28,988 nucleotides of DNA from an uncultured Collinsella sp. GTDB lineage: Bacteria > Actinomycetota > Coriobacteriia > Coriobacteriales > Coriobacteriaceae. Shown here piece after piece: positions 15,410-22,104 of the stretch; position 1 is the first letter of the stretch; each line of letters opens with the position of its first letter. The notes beneath the pieces are model-generated. The model saw only the letters and a program-made list of their open reading frames with translations. It searched no databases and was not told the origin of the DNA. Both the position numbers and the translations under genes were made by a program. The DNA lies in assembly GCA_900542305.1 (NCBI GenBank), contig UQMU01000025.1, positions 1 to 28,988 on the forward strand, in the 5' to 3' direction.

Positions 15410-15443
15410 TTGGTGCATTGGGGGTCAGGTTTCTTTGCACCAA
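15410..15443 (+). repeat. Intergenic hairpin with GGGGTCAGG core (unit C)
   Basis: TTGGTGCA (15410-15417) and TGCACCAA (15436-15443) form a perfect 8-bp stem. The loop contains GGGGGTCAGGTTT, one base different from the GGGACAGG core in units A, B and D. It begins one base after the DUF6020 gene stop. Confidence 0.6.
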
Positions 15444-15573
15444 AGGGGTCATCATTACGACGCCTTCATTTTGGGGTTTATCTCGCAGGCCAGTAGGTAT
15501 ATCATAACGACGTTTGTTTATATTGCCCGAGCATCTGCGCTGGGCTTTAGGTCGAAACCGATAGGAGACACGT

Positions 15574-16380
15574 ATGTCCGGACACTCTAAGTGGGCCACA
15601 ACCAAGCATCGTAAGGGCGCGCAGGACGCCAAGCGTTCCGCCCTCTTCTCCAAGCTGAGCCGCAACATCACCGTTGCTGCCCGTCTCGGCGGCGACCCGC
15701 TGCCCGAGAACAACGCCAGCCTCGCCGCTGCCGTTGCCAAGGCCAAGGCTCAGTCCATGCCTAAGGACAAGATCAAGTCCGCTATCGACAAGGCTTTTGG
15801 TTCGGGTGCCGATGCCGCCGTCTACGAGAACATCGTGTACGAGGGCTATGGTCCCGCCGGTGTCGCCGTCTACGTCGACTGCCTGACCGACAACCGCAAC
15901 CGTACCGCCGCTGATGTCCGTTCCGCCTTCTCCCACGCTGGTGGCAACCTGGGCACCTCCGGCTCCGTCGCCTTCCAGTTTGAGCGTAAGGGCCAGATCG
16001 TCGTCGCCAAGGAGATCCTGGACGAGAACGCCAAGAAGGAGACCATGATCGCCAACGGTGCTGCCGGTGACGAGGATGAGTTCATGATGGCCATCGCCGA
16101 GGCCGGTGGCGAGGACTACGAGGACGCCGGCGAGGAGTGGATCGTCTGGACTGCTGCCAACGACGTTATGGCTGTCTCCAAGGCGCTCGAGGAGCAGGGC
16201 GTCCAGGTCAAGGGCTCCGAGACCACCATGGTCCCGACCACCCCGACCGAGGTCTCCGGCACCGACGCCAAGAAGGTTCAGCGCCTCATCGACCGTCTTG
16301 AGGAGCTCGACGACGTCCAGGATGTTTACAGCACCATGGACATGACCGACGAGGTCATCGCTGCCCTCGAGGAGGAGTAG
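15574..16380 (+). CDS. yebC: YebC/PmpR family DNA- or ribosome-associated regulator
   Basis: 268 residues. The hallmark N-terminus SGHSKWATTKHRKGAQDAKR is followed by LSRNITVAARLGGDP and NNASLAAAVAKAKAQSMPKD. Middle and C-terminal alpha/beta domains contain the YEGYGPAGVAVYVDCLTDNR segment. Family members are known as transcription regulators, and some have been shown to help translation of difficult proline stretches on the ribosome; which role applies here is unknown. TAGGAG lies before ATG 15574. The usual neighbours ruvC/ruvA are absent from the window. Codon use is strongly biased, suggesting high expression. A good terminator follows. Confidence 0.93.
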   Translation: MSGHSKWATTKHRKGAQDAKRSALFSKLSRNITVAARLGGDPLPENNASLAAAVAKAKAQSMPKDKIKSAIDKAFGSGADAAVYENIVYEGYGPAGVAVYVDCLTDNRNRTAADVRSAFSHAGGNLGTSGSVAFQFERKGQIVVAKEILDENAKKETMIANGAAGDEDEFMMAIAEAGGEDYEDAGEEWIVWTAANDVMAVSKALEEQGVQVKGSETTMVPTTPTEVSGTDAKKVQRLIDRLEELDDVQDVYSTMDMTDEVIAALEEE

Positions 16381-16449
16381 CGCCCGCACGGGTTAAGCCG
16401 TGCATATCTGGGCATAATGAAGCGAGCATGCAAGCCTCGTGGAATAGAT

Positions 16450-16491
16450 GAGCCGGATCCGCGTGCGTAGAGCACCGGACCCGGCTCTTTT
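16450..16491 (+). terminator. Terminator of yebC
   Basis: GAGCCGG (16450-16456) pairs with CCGGCTC (16481-16487), extended inside by TCCG/CGGA, followed by TTTT. The T tract runs directly into a TATAAT hexamer that may serve the next operon. Confidence 0.8.
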
Positions 16492-16496
16492 ATAAT
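16491..16496 (+). promoter_or_regulatory. Possible -10 box of the amaP operon
   Basis: A perfect TATAAT lies about 37 bases before the GAAGGGAG ribosome site of the next gene. It overlaps the end of the yebC terminator. No recognisable -35 is found at 16-18 bases, where the terminator's 3' arm sits. Confidence 0.4.
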
Positions 16497-16546
16497 GATG
16501 CGAACCGTTTTGCATTTCGAGAGCCGAGATTTGAAGGGAGCGCCGC

Positions 16547-17092
16547 GTGCGCGTACTCAAACGAGCCCTAGCGATTGTGTATCTTGCCGCCGCCATCGTG
16601 GCGCTGGGTACGCTTGTCTGCCAGTTTTGGGGGCCGTATACGTATCGCTTTATGCTGCTGATGCGCGACCCCATGCCGCGCATTGTCGTGACGGCATGCG
16701 GCGGAGTTGTGGCGATCGGCGTGCTGGTAAGCTTTTTCCGCCTGATGTTTGCTCGTCGCGAGCCGTCCTGCGTGCATCCGGCGGGGGAGCGCAATATCGA
16801 GGTTACCCTTGCGGCGCTTTCTTCGTGTGCCAGGGCTGCTGCCGAGCGCGACGACCGCGTGATGGTCGAGCATGTCGAGGCCCGCGTCCAAGGCCCCGAC
16901 GATTCGCACGTCCGATTTAAGGTCGAGGCTATCGCGCTTGACGATAAGGACGTGGCATCTCTGGCTACCGCGATGCAGCAGCGCATCGAGGAAGCTTGCG
17001 ACACCATGCTCGGCACGCCGGGTACGACCACGCGCGTCCGTTTTTTGCCGTCCAAGACTACCGTCCAGACCGTGGAGGTTTCCGGTGAGTGA
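16547..17092 (+). CDS. amaP: Alkaline shock response membrane anchor protein AmaP-like
   Basis: 181 residues with two N-terminal membrane helices (about 7-28 and 46-68) and a cytoplasmic domain containing NIEVTLAALSSCARAAAERD and a beta-rich Asp23-like second half. In other Gram-positives AmaP anchors Asp23 to the membrane. The start is GTG 16547 after GAAGGGAG with six-base spacing. Its stop overlaps the next gene's start, and an Asp23 gene completes the operon, which is the strongest support for the name. Sequence similarity alone is weak. Confidence 0.75.
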   Translation: MRVLKRALAIVYLAAAIVALGTLVCQFWGPYTYRFMLLMRDPMPRIVVTACGGVVAIGVLVSFFRLMFARREPSCVHPAGERNIEVTLAALSSCARAAAERDDRVMVEHVEARVQGPDDSHVRFKVEAIALDDKDVASLATAMQQRIEEACDTMLGTPGTTTRVRFLPSKTTVQTVEVSGE

Positions 17093-17462
17093 TACCAATC
17101 AAGATAAGACCGCTCGTACGCCGCGCCTGACGATTGACCAGAGCGCCACGCCGGCGAGCGAACCTGTTGATTCCAAAGCAGAGGCAACCGAGTTGCAAGA
17201 CGCAGCAGCCGCGGATTTTGACGAGGCTATGGGTCTCATCAAAGGTACGGGCGCTGCTATCTGGAGCTATGCCGTGCGCCACCCCAACACTACGCTCGGC
17301 GCCGTGGCAGGCTTTATCCTCGCTGTGCTGGTACTTACGTTGGGCCTGTGGGACACGCTCGTCATCGCATTCTTTGTGCTGATTGGCGCCGTGATCGGCC
17401 AGATTCGCGACGGCGAGAACGGTATCGTCAACTTCTTCGGCCGTCTGTTTAGCGGCCGCTAA
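17085..17462 (+). CDS. DUF2273 small integral membrane protein
   Basis: 125 residues. A hydrophilic, Ala/Thr/Glu-rich N-terminal half of about 60 residues precedes the DUF2273 core (HPNTTLGAVAGFILAVLVLT with two membrane segments, then GQIRDGENGIVNFFGRLFSG). Start GTG 17085 overlaps the end of amaP by 8 bases and is preceded by GGAGGT with five-base spacing, showing translational coupling. DUF2273 genes commonly sit beside Asp23 genes. Canonical DUF2273 proteins are only about 60-80 residues, so the long N-terminal extension is notable. Function unknown; presumably part of the same envelope-stress complex. Confidence 0.85.
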   Translation: MSDTNQDKTARTPRLTIDQSATPASEPVDSKAEATELQDAAAADFDEAMGLIKGTGAAIWSYAVRHPNTTLGAVAGFILAVLVLTLGLWDTLVIAFFVLIGAVIGQIRDGENGIVNFFGRLFSGR

Positions 17463-17506
17463 TATGTATTCGACTGTCGCATCCGCGGCAGGCATAAGGA
17501 GGAACC

Positions 17507-18025
17507 ATGGCTTTTAACACGAAGGTCGATGTAGCCGATACCGAGCTCGAGGCGAACGAGGCCGCCGCCGAGGCGGAGGATGTAACGCTCGAGGACGAGG
17601 CGCTCGTCGAGGCCGAGTCCGAAGACGAGGCGGACGAGGACGACGAGGAGGCGGACGAGTCCGAGGACTCGCTGACCTATTCCAACGGCGTGATCGAGAA
17701 GATCGTCGCCATGGCCACCCGCGAGGTGCCGCACGTGTTGGGCATGAAGGGTAACCTTATGCATTTTGTGCAGGAGCAGTTTGGTGCCGAGAACTTGACC
17801 AAGGGCGTGACGGTCGAGGTCACCGACGACAACCGCGTGGTCGTCAACATCTCGGTCATCATCGAGTATGGCGCCTATGCGCCTGCGATCTTTGACGACG
17901 TTAAGGCGCGCGTCACCGAGCGTCTGGCCGCGATGACCGGCCTTGAGGTGGCAGGCGTCAACCTGCGCATCGAGGATGTCATCACCCCCGAGGAGTACGA
18001 GCACCGCACCAGCCAGCACGAGTAA
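17507..18025 (+). CDS. Asp23/Gls24 family envelope stress protein
   Basis: 172 residues. A very acidic N-terminal tail of about 55 residues (nearly all E/D/A) precedes the Asp23 domain (LTYSNGVIEKIVAMATREVP, then VTVEVTDDNRVVVNISVIIE and LEVAGVNLRIEDVITPEE). Asp23 proteins form membrane-associated assemblies linked to alkaline and cell-wall stress. AGGAGG precedes ATG 17507. It is the last gene of the amaP-DUF2273-asp23 operon and ends in a strong terminator. The acidic tail is unusual in its length. Confidence 0.9.
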   Translation: MAFNTKVDVADTELEANEAAAEAEDVTLEDEALVEAESEDEADEDDEEADESEDSLTYSNGVIEKIVAMATREVPHVLGMKGNLMHFVQEQFGAENLTKGVTVEVTDDNRVVVNISVIIEYGAYAPAIFDDVKARVTERLAAMTGLEVAGVNLRIEDVITPEEYEHRTSQHE

Positions 18026-18060
18026 CCTACTAAAAAGGGACAGATTTGTTTCGATAGGTT
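18024..18060 (+). repeat. Intergenic hairpin with AGGGACAGATTT core (unit D)
   Basis: AACCTA (18024-18029) and TAGGTT (18055-18060) flank a 25-base interior containing AAAAAGGGACAGATTTG. The first arm begins inside the asp23 stop codon. The stem is shorter and more degenerate than in units A-C, but the core word is the same. Confidence 0.5.
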
Positions 18061-18077
18061 TTACCTGCGAAAACGCT

Positions 18078-18120
18078 AAACGGTCGACCGCGCAAGCAAA
18101 AGCGCGGTCGACCGTTTTCT
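18078..18120 (+). terminator. Terminator of the asp23 operon
   Basis: AAACGGTCGACCGCGC (18078-18093) and GCGCGGTCGACCGTTT (18102-18117) form a perfect 16-bp stem with an 8-base loop, followed by a short T-rich stretch. Confidence 0.85.
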
Positions 18121-18161
18121 ATATAGCCTCGATCTAGTCATACCGCTCGTCTAACTAAGGG

Positions 18162-18189
18162 TTGCAATCTTCGCGTTCCGCGTTACCCT
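18162..18189 (+). promoter_or_regulatory. Candidate promoter of the YitT-family gene
   Basis: TTGCAA (18162-18167) and TACCCT (18184-18189) are spaced by 16 bases, about 44 bases before the start codon. The -10 is a weak match. Confidence 0.35.
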
Positions 18190-18232
18190 AATGGGCGCAT
18201 TGTTTCCAAATTGTTAACGAGGGGTTGCCGTA

Positions 18233-19255
18233 ATGGCTGACGAGCACGAAACAGAAAGCAAGGCATGGGCGATTGAGGCCGCCGCGGCAGAGGCGGCATC
18301 GCGTGCTGCCGAAGAGGTGCATCGTCCTCCCGTAGTGCCGATGGAGCGCGTGGTTGATCGCACCGATATCGAACGTGGCGAGCGCGCCGGCCGCAAGCGC
18401 AGCCAGGAGCCAGGCTTTCCGCGCTTTTTTGCCGAGCTCAATTTGGGGCTGATCCTCACGGCCTTTGCCATCGTGGCTTTCAAAACGCCCAATCACTTTG
18501 CCTTCGGCGGCACCTCGGGTGTGTCGGTCATTCTTTCCACGCTGTTCCCGACTCTGCCCGTCGGCGTCTTTATGTGGATTATCAACGCGGTCCTGGTCAT
18601 CCTGGGCTTTATCTTTTTGGAGCGCAAGGCAATCCTTTGGAGCGTTTTTGCCTCGTTTGCGCTTTCGGCCTACGTCTCGCTGTTTGAGCTGTTCATCCCG
18701 ACCGATGTTTCGATGACGGGCGATATGTGGCTCGACCTGTGTTTTGCCGTCATCTTGCCGGCGCTGGGCAGTGCTATTGTCTTTGATATTGGCGCCTCCA
18801 CGGGCGGCACGGACATTCTTGCCATGATCCTCAAGCGCCGCACGACGCTCGAGATTGGCCGTGCCCTACTGCTGGTCGATATCGGCATCGTGACCATCGC
18901 GGCCTTTTTGTATGGTCCGCGTGTCGGTCTGTATTGCGTGCTCGGCCTGTTTGCCAAGACGCTTGTGGTCGACAAGGCCATCGAGAGCATTCACCTTCGT
19001 AAGGTCTGCACGGTCATTTGCTCCGAGCCCCTTAAGGTCGAGGAGTTTATCGTCAAGCATCTTAACCGTACGGCGACCATCAGTCGCGGCTACGGTGCCT
19101 TCTCGGGCAAGTGCGTGACGGTGATCATGAGCGTGCTGAGCCGTCGCGAGGCCGTGCAGCTGCGCCGTTATGCGCGCGAGGTCGATCCGGGCGCCTTTAT
19201 CACGATCGTCGACAGCTCCGAGATTGTGGGCAAGGGCTTCCGCGGCACGAACTAG
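18233..19255 (+). CDS. YitT family membrane protein with DUF2179 domain
   Basis: 340 residues. A hydrophilic, Ala/Glu-rich N-terminus of about 63 residues precedes the YitT membrane domain of five to six helices (FGGTSGVSVILSTLFP, then DIGASTGGTDILAMILKRRT). A C-terminal DUF2179 domain (about 256-336, starting VCTVICSEPLKVEEFIVKHL) follows and ends GFRGTN. DUF2179 may bind a small ligand. Family members are inner-membrane proteins of unsettled transport function. The start ATG 18233 follows GAGGGG. The long N-terminal extension is not usual in YitT proteins. It is a single-gene unit. Confidence 0.9.
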   Translation: MADEHETESKAWAIEAAAAEAASRAAEEVHRPPVVPMERVVDRTDIERGERAGRKRSQEPGFPRFFAELNLGLILTAFAIVAFKTPNHFAFGGTSGVSVILSTLFPTLPVGVFMWIINAVLVILGFIFLERKAILWSVFASFALSAYVSLFELFIPTDVSMTGDMWLDLCFAVILPALGSAIVFDIGASTGGTDILAMILKRRTTLEIGRALLLVDIGIVTIAAFLYGPRVGLYCVLGLFAKTLVVDKAIESIHLRKVCTVICSEPLKVEEFIVKHLNRTATISRGYGAFSGKCVTVIMSVLSRREAVQLRRYAREVDPGAFITIVDSSEIVGKGFRGTN

Positions 19256-19405
19256 CGCGGATATACCCTTCGAATCATTGAATAAAGCCGCCTACGTTGC
19301 AAATCGGCCATCTTGGGGTATTTGTCCCCACATTGGGCGATAATGTTGCCAAAGACATCGTTTGCGATCCAGGTGATTCGCTCTAGATACGAAGGGATGA
19401 TTTCG

Positions 19406-20704
19406 ATGTTCTGTTCGCAGTGTGGCGCCCCCATGGGCGATAACGACAAGTTCTGCGGCGTGTGTGGTGCTCCTAATGCCGGTGCCGCTGGCCCCGCTCC
19501 CCAGGGACAGCCTCAGCCCCAGCAGTTTGTTCCGCAGCCGCCCGTGGCGAATGCGCCAAAGGGCTGTGTGGCTCAGGCGTTCCAAGATATGACTAAGACT
19601 CCGGGCGTGCTTCAGCGTGTATGCCAAATCGCGTTTTTGCCGGCGCTGATTTGCGTTGTGTCGGTGCTCGTGTTGTTTATTCCCGTTATTGGCGGCATTG
19701 CGGCTGCCATCGGCTTTTTGGCAGCTTGCATTGCGAGCGTGTGCGGTTCCGGCTTTGGTATCGAGTGGGGTCGCGATCTGTCGCTTAAGGTCGATGACGG
19801 CATGGACCGTCCACTCATGCGTTCCACGTCGTTTGGTCTCGGAGTCTTTTCGAGCGTTATTTCGGTCGTGCTCGAGGTTATCGCTGCCATTCCCGTTATC
19901 GGTGTAGTGCTTTCGCTGGTGGAGAGCATGGTAATTGGCGCCGCAGGCTCGTATTCGTATTACGGCTCTTATGCGCTCGAAGCTGCGCTGTTTGGCTCGC
20001 TTGGCCTGCTTGTCCTGGCGCTAATTGCCTCGGCGATTCTGGGTGTCTTCTTTAAGATGTTCGCCGACATCGCCGTGATGCACTTTGCGGTGACCGGTCG
20101 CGTCGAGAGCGCGTTTTCGCTCGACAAGGTCTGGGCGGCGTTTAAGCACAACAAGACCAAGCTGTTCTGCGCTTCGTTCCTTCCGGAGTTTTTGACGGGC
20201 CTGGTTTCCAACGCCATTACGTGGATCTTGACAGCTGTCTTTGGTGCCATCGCCGGAATTGGCGCGTACGGCTATTACTATCGCCCCACGGGTATCGAGG
20301 CGATTGTTACCGCCGGTGGTGTCACGCTCGTATTGTTCCTGGTGCTGATTGCATTCGTCACGGTGTTCCTTACGGTCTTTGGCAAGATGCTCAAGCACCG
20401 TGCCGTTGGCTATTGGGCTGCACGTTATGCAAGCGAATGGACCGATGAGGACAAGGACGACGTTTTGACTTTTGTGCTCCCGGGTGAGAAGAAGCCTGCT
20501 CCTGCGGGATTCAATCCCACGGCAGCCACTGGTGCTGCGCCTGCCCCGGCACCCGCGCCTGCACCTGCCCCGGCACCCGCGCCTGCCCCTGTCCCCGCAC
20601 CGGCGTCCGAGGCGACGCCTGCGGAGCCCGATTGGGATGCCGTTGCCACGCCGGCGGATGAGCCGGGCGATAATCCTGCTGCCGAAAACAATCAAACCGA
20701 ATAG
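19406..20704 (+). CDS. Zinc-ribbon membrane protein, possibly DUF4013-like
   Basis: 432 residues. It begins with a zinc ribbon (C3-x2-C6, C17-x2-C20 in MFCSQCGAPMGDNDKFCGVC), then a Gln/Pro linker. A membrane domain follows with about six helices in Gly/Ile/Val-rich blocks (FIPVIGGIAAAIGFLAACIA, then VLLF and VFGKML segments). The tail has alternating Pro-Ala repeats (about residues 379-402) and an acidic end. The membrane core resembles DUF4013 proteins, but I hold that loosely. ATG 19406 is preferred over ATG 19397 because GAAGGG directly touches the latter. The zinc ribbon is likely cytoplasmic. It ends in a strong terminator; the next zinc-ribbon gene has a near-identical N-terminal layout. 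Confidence 0.8.
   Translation: MFCSQCGAPMGDNDKFCGVCGAPNAGAAGPAPQGQPQPQQFVPQPPVANAPKGCVAQAFQDMTKTPGVLQRVCQIAFLPALICVVSVLVLFIPVIGGIAAAIGFLAACIASVCGSGFGIEWGRDLSLKVDDGMDRPLMRSTSFGLGVFSSVISVVLEVIAAIPVIGVVLSLVESMVIGAAGSYSYYGSYALEAALFGSLGLLVLALIASAILGVFFKMFADIAVMHFAVTGRVESAFSLDKVWAAFKHNKTKLFCASFLPEFLTGLVSNAITWILTAVFGAIAGIGAYGYYYRPTGIEAIVTAGGVTLVLFLVLIAFVTVFLTVFGKMLKHRAVGYWAARYASEWTDEDKDDVLTFVLPGEKKPAPAGFNPTAATGAAPAPAPAPAPAPAPAPAPVPAPASEATPAEPDWDAVATPADEPGDNPAAENNQTE
20540..20587 (+). repeat. 24-base tandem repeat coding for Pro-Ala
   Basis: Two near-perfect copies of a 24-base unit (20540-20563 and 20564-20587, differing only at the last base), then a degenerate third, encode the Pro-Ala tail of the zinc-ribbon membrane protein. 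Copy number is likely variable between strains. Confidence 0.75.
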
Positions 20705-20712
20705 TCGGTCGA

Positions 20713-20747
20713 GGCGCCCTGGGCAACTGAGCCCGGGGTGCCTTTTT
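20713..20747 (+). terminator. Terminator of zinc-ribbon membrane protein gene
   Basis: GGCGCCCTGGGC (20713-20724) and GCCCGGGGTGCC (20731-20742) pair with one mismatch around AACTGA, followed by TTTTT. Confidence 0.85.
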
Positions 20748-20812
20748 CTACTGCGAAAGCAAGAAAATGCCTGGGAAAACGGTTGCAGCAAAATTTCTCG
20801 GAAATTGGTCAA

Positions 20813-20824
20813 TGTTGCGCAACA
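20813..20824. promoter_or_regulatory. Palindromic candidate operator upstream of second zinc-ribbon gene
   Basis: TGTTGCGCAACA is the same 12-bp palindrome found at 4546-4557 before the surface protein gene. A related half site, TTGTTGAGAAC (20837-20847), follows about 25 bases on. It sits about 80 bases before ATG 20900. Confidence 0.5.
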
Positions 20825-20899
20825 ACGTCGCGGCTATTGTTGAGAACGTAGACGTGTAAGGTTTGAAGGCGTGCGACGCCTTAGGAAAAGGAGAGGCTC

Positions 20900-21508
20900 A
20901 TGTTCTGTCCCACTTGTGGTTCTCCCATTTCGGATGATGCCAAATTCTGCCCTGTTTGCGGATCCGCCGTTGGTGCCGCTTCTGCCGCTGCGGCCCCGCA
21001 GCCCCAGCCCGCTCCGGCCCAGGCTATTCAGCCCGCGCTCCAGCCTCAGCAGCAGTACACCGGTCAATACGCCCAACAGTCCGCATCCGCTCCGATGGGC
21101 TATGGCCCCATTAAGGCTGACCGCAGCCTGATCGGCTGGCTGCTGCTCTCTCTTGTGACCTGCGGTATCTATTCGTTCTACTTCCTGTATTGCTTGGCAC
21201 GCGACGTCAACACGTTGTGTCAGGATGACGGCGATTACACGCCGGGTCTGGCGGAATTCATCCTTCTATCGTTTGTGACCTGCGGCTTCTACGCGTACTA
21301 CTGGTATTACAAGATTGGCAACCGCCTGCAGGCCAACGCTCCTCGCTACGGCCTGGTGTTCCAGGAAAACGGCACCACCGTTCTTCTGTGGCAGATCTTC
21401 GGCGCGCTCCTGTGCGGCCTTGGTCCCATCTTCGCTATGAACATCATCATCAATAATACCAATGCCATGGCAACGGCTTACAACACTCGCCTTGGCGCTC
21501 GTGCCTAA
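20900..21508 (+). CDS. Zinc-ribbon DUF4234 membrane protein
   Basis: 202 residues. N-terminal zinc ribbon (C3-x2-C6, C17-x2-C20), then a Gln/Ala/Pro linker to about residue 66. The DUF4234 membrane domain follows, with repeated WLLLSLVTCGIYSFYFLY and LLSFVTCGFYAYYWYYKIGN motifs and about four helices. Function is unknown; the repeated TCGxYxxYW block is the family hallmark. AAAAGGAGAGG precedes ATG 20900. The DUF2752 gene starts 13 bases after the stop, so the two form an operon, with a candidate operator palindrome upstream. Confidence 0.88.
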   Translation: MFCPTCGSPISDDAKFCPVCGSAVGAASAAAAPQPQPAPAQAIQPALQPQQQYTGQYAQQSASAPMGYGPIKADRSLIGWLLLSLVTCGIYSFYFLYCLARDVNTLCQDDGDYTPGLAEFILLSFVTCGFYAYYWYYKIGNRLQANAPRYGLVFQENGTTVLLWQIFGALLCGLGPIFAMNIIINNTNAMATAYNTRLGARA

Positions 21509-21521
21509 CAATAAGGGCGGC

Positions 21522-21998
21522 GTGAACAGCTCCCAGGGACATAGGGGCACGGCAGAGCTCCTTCGCCGCGCCCTTTTTTGCACCGGCGCGCTCTTTGTCG
21601 CCTGGCTCGCGCTCTACCTGCTCGATATCGGCTGCGTGTTTCGCCTGATGACGGGCATTCCCTGTCCGGGATGTGGCATGACGAGGGCCTGGCTGGCAGC
21701 ACTGCGCCTCGATTTTGCGGCGGCTTTTGCCTACCATCCGCTGTTTTGGGTGGTGCCGATTGCGTTTGTGCTCGCGTTCGTGCGCGAGGAGGTGACGTCG
21801 AGCAAGCTAAAGCGCGGCATCGACATTGCGGTTATTGTTCTGTGCGTGCTGGTCGTTGCCGTATGGATCGTGCGCCTTATCAACCCGGCAGACGCGGGCC
21901 TGCTCTTTGGCGGCCATGCGCCCGCCGGAGTCCCCACTGATATCATTCACCTCGAAACCCCACGCTGGCTCACCATCCTTCGCTCTTACTTGTCGTGA
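21522..21998 (+). CDS. DUF2752 membrane protein
   Basis: 158 residues with three to four membrane helices. The DUF2752 signature GIPCPGCGMTRAW (CPxCGxTRA) is intact; its Cys residues could bind metal or form a redox pair. The function is unknown; DUF2752 genes are often found near DUF4234-type genes. Start GTG 21522 after AAGGG is the most sensible choice, since the upstream in-frame ATG at 21462 lies inside the previous gene. It is cotranscribed with the DUF4234 gene and ends before a very strong hairpin. Confidence 0.85.
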   Translation: MNSSQGHRGTAELLRRALFCTGALFVAWLALYLLDIGCVFRLMTGIPCPGCGMTRAWLAALRLDFAAAFAYHPLFWVVPIAFVLAFVREEVTSSKLKRGIDIAVIVLCVLVVAVWIVRLINPADAGLLFGGHAPAGVPTDIIHLETPRWLTILRSYLS

Positions 21999-22030
21999 CG
22001 GAGGACGCGCTAGAAAAGCGGTCGACACAT

Positions 22031-22070
22031 AAGCGGGGGCGAACGTTGAGATAACGTTCGCCCCCGCTTT
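22031..22070. terminator. Terminator between convergent DUF2752 and M20 genes
   Basis: AAGCGGGGGCGAACGTT (22031-22047) and AACGTTCGCCCCCGCTT (22053-22069) form a perfect 17-bp stem with a 5-base loop. A short T tail on the forward side favours the DUF2752 operon, but it lies between convergent genes and may serve both. Confidence 0.85.
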
Positions 22071-22104
22071 GCTATAGCCAGGTTGTTATAGGTGGGCGTG
22101 ACGG

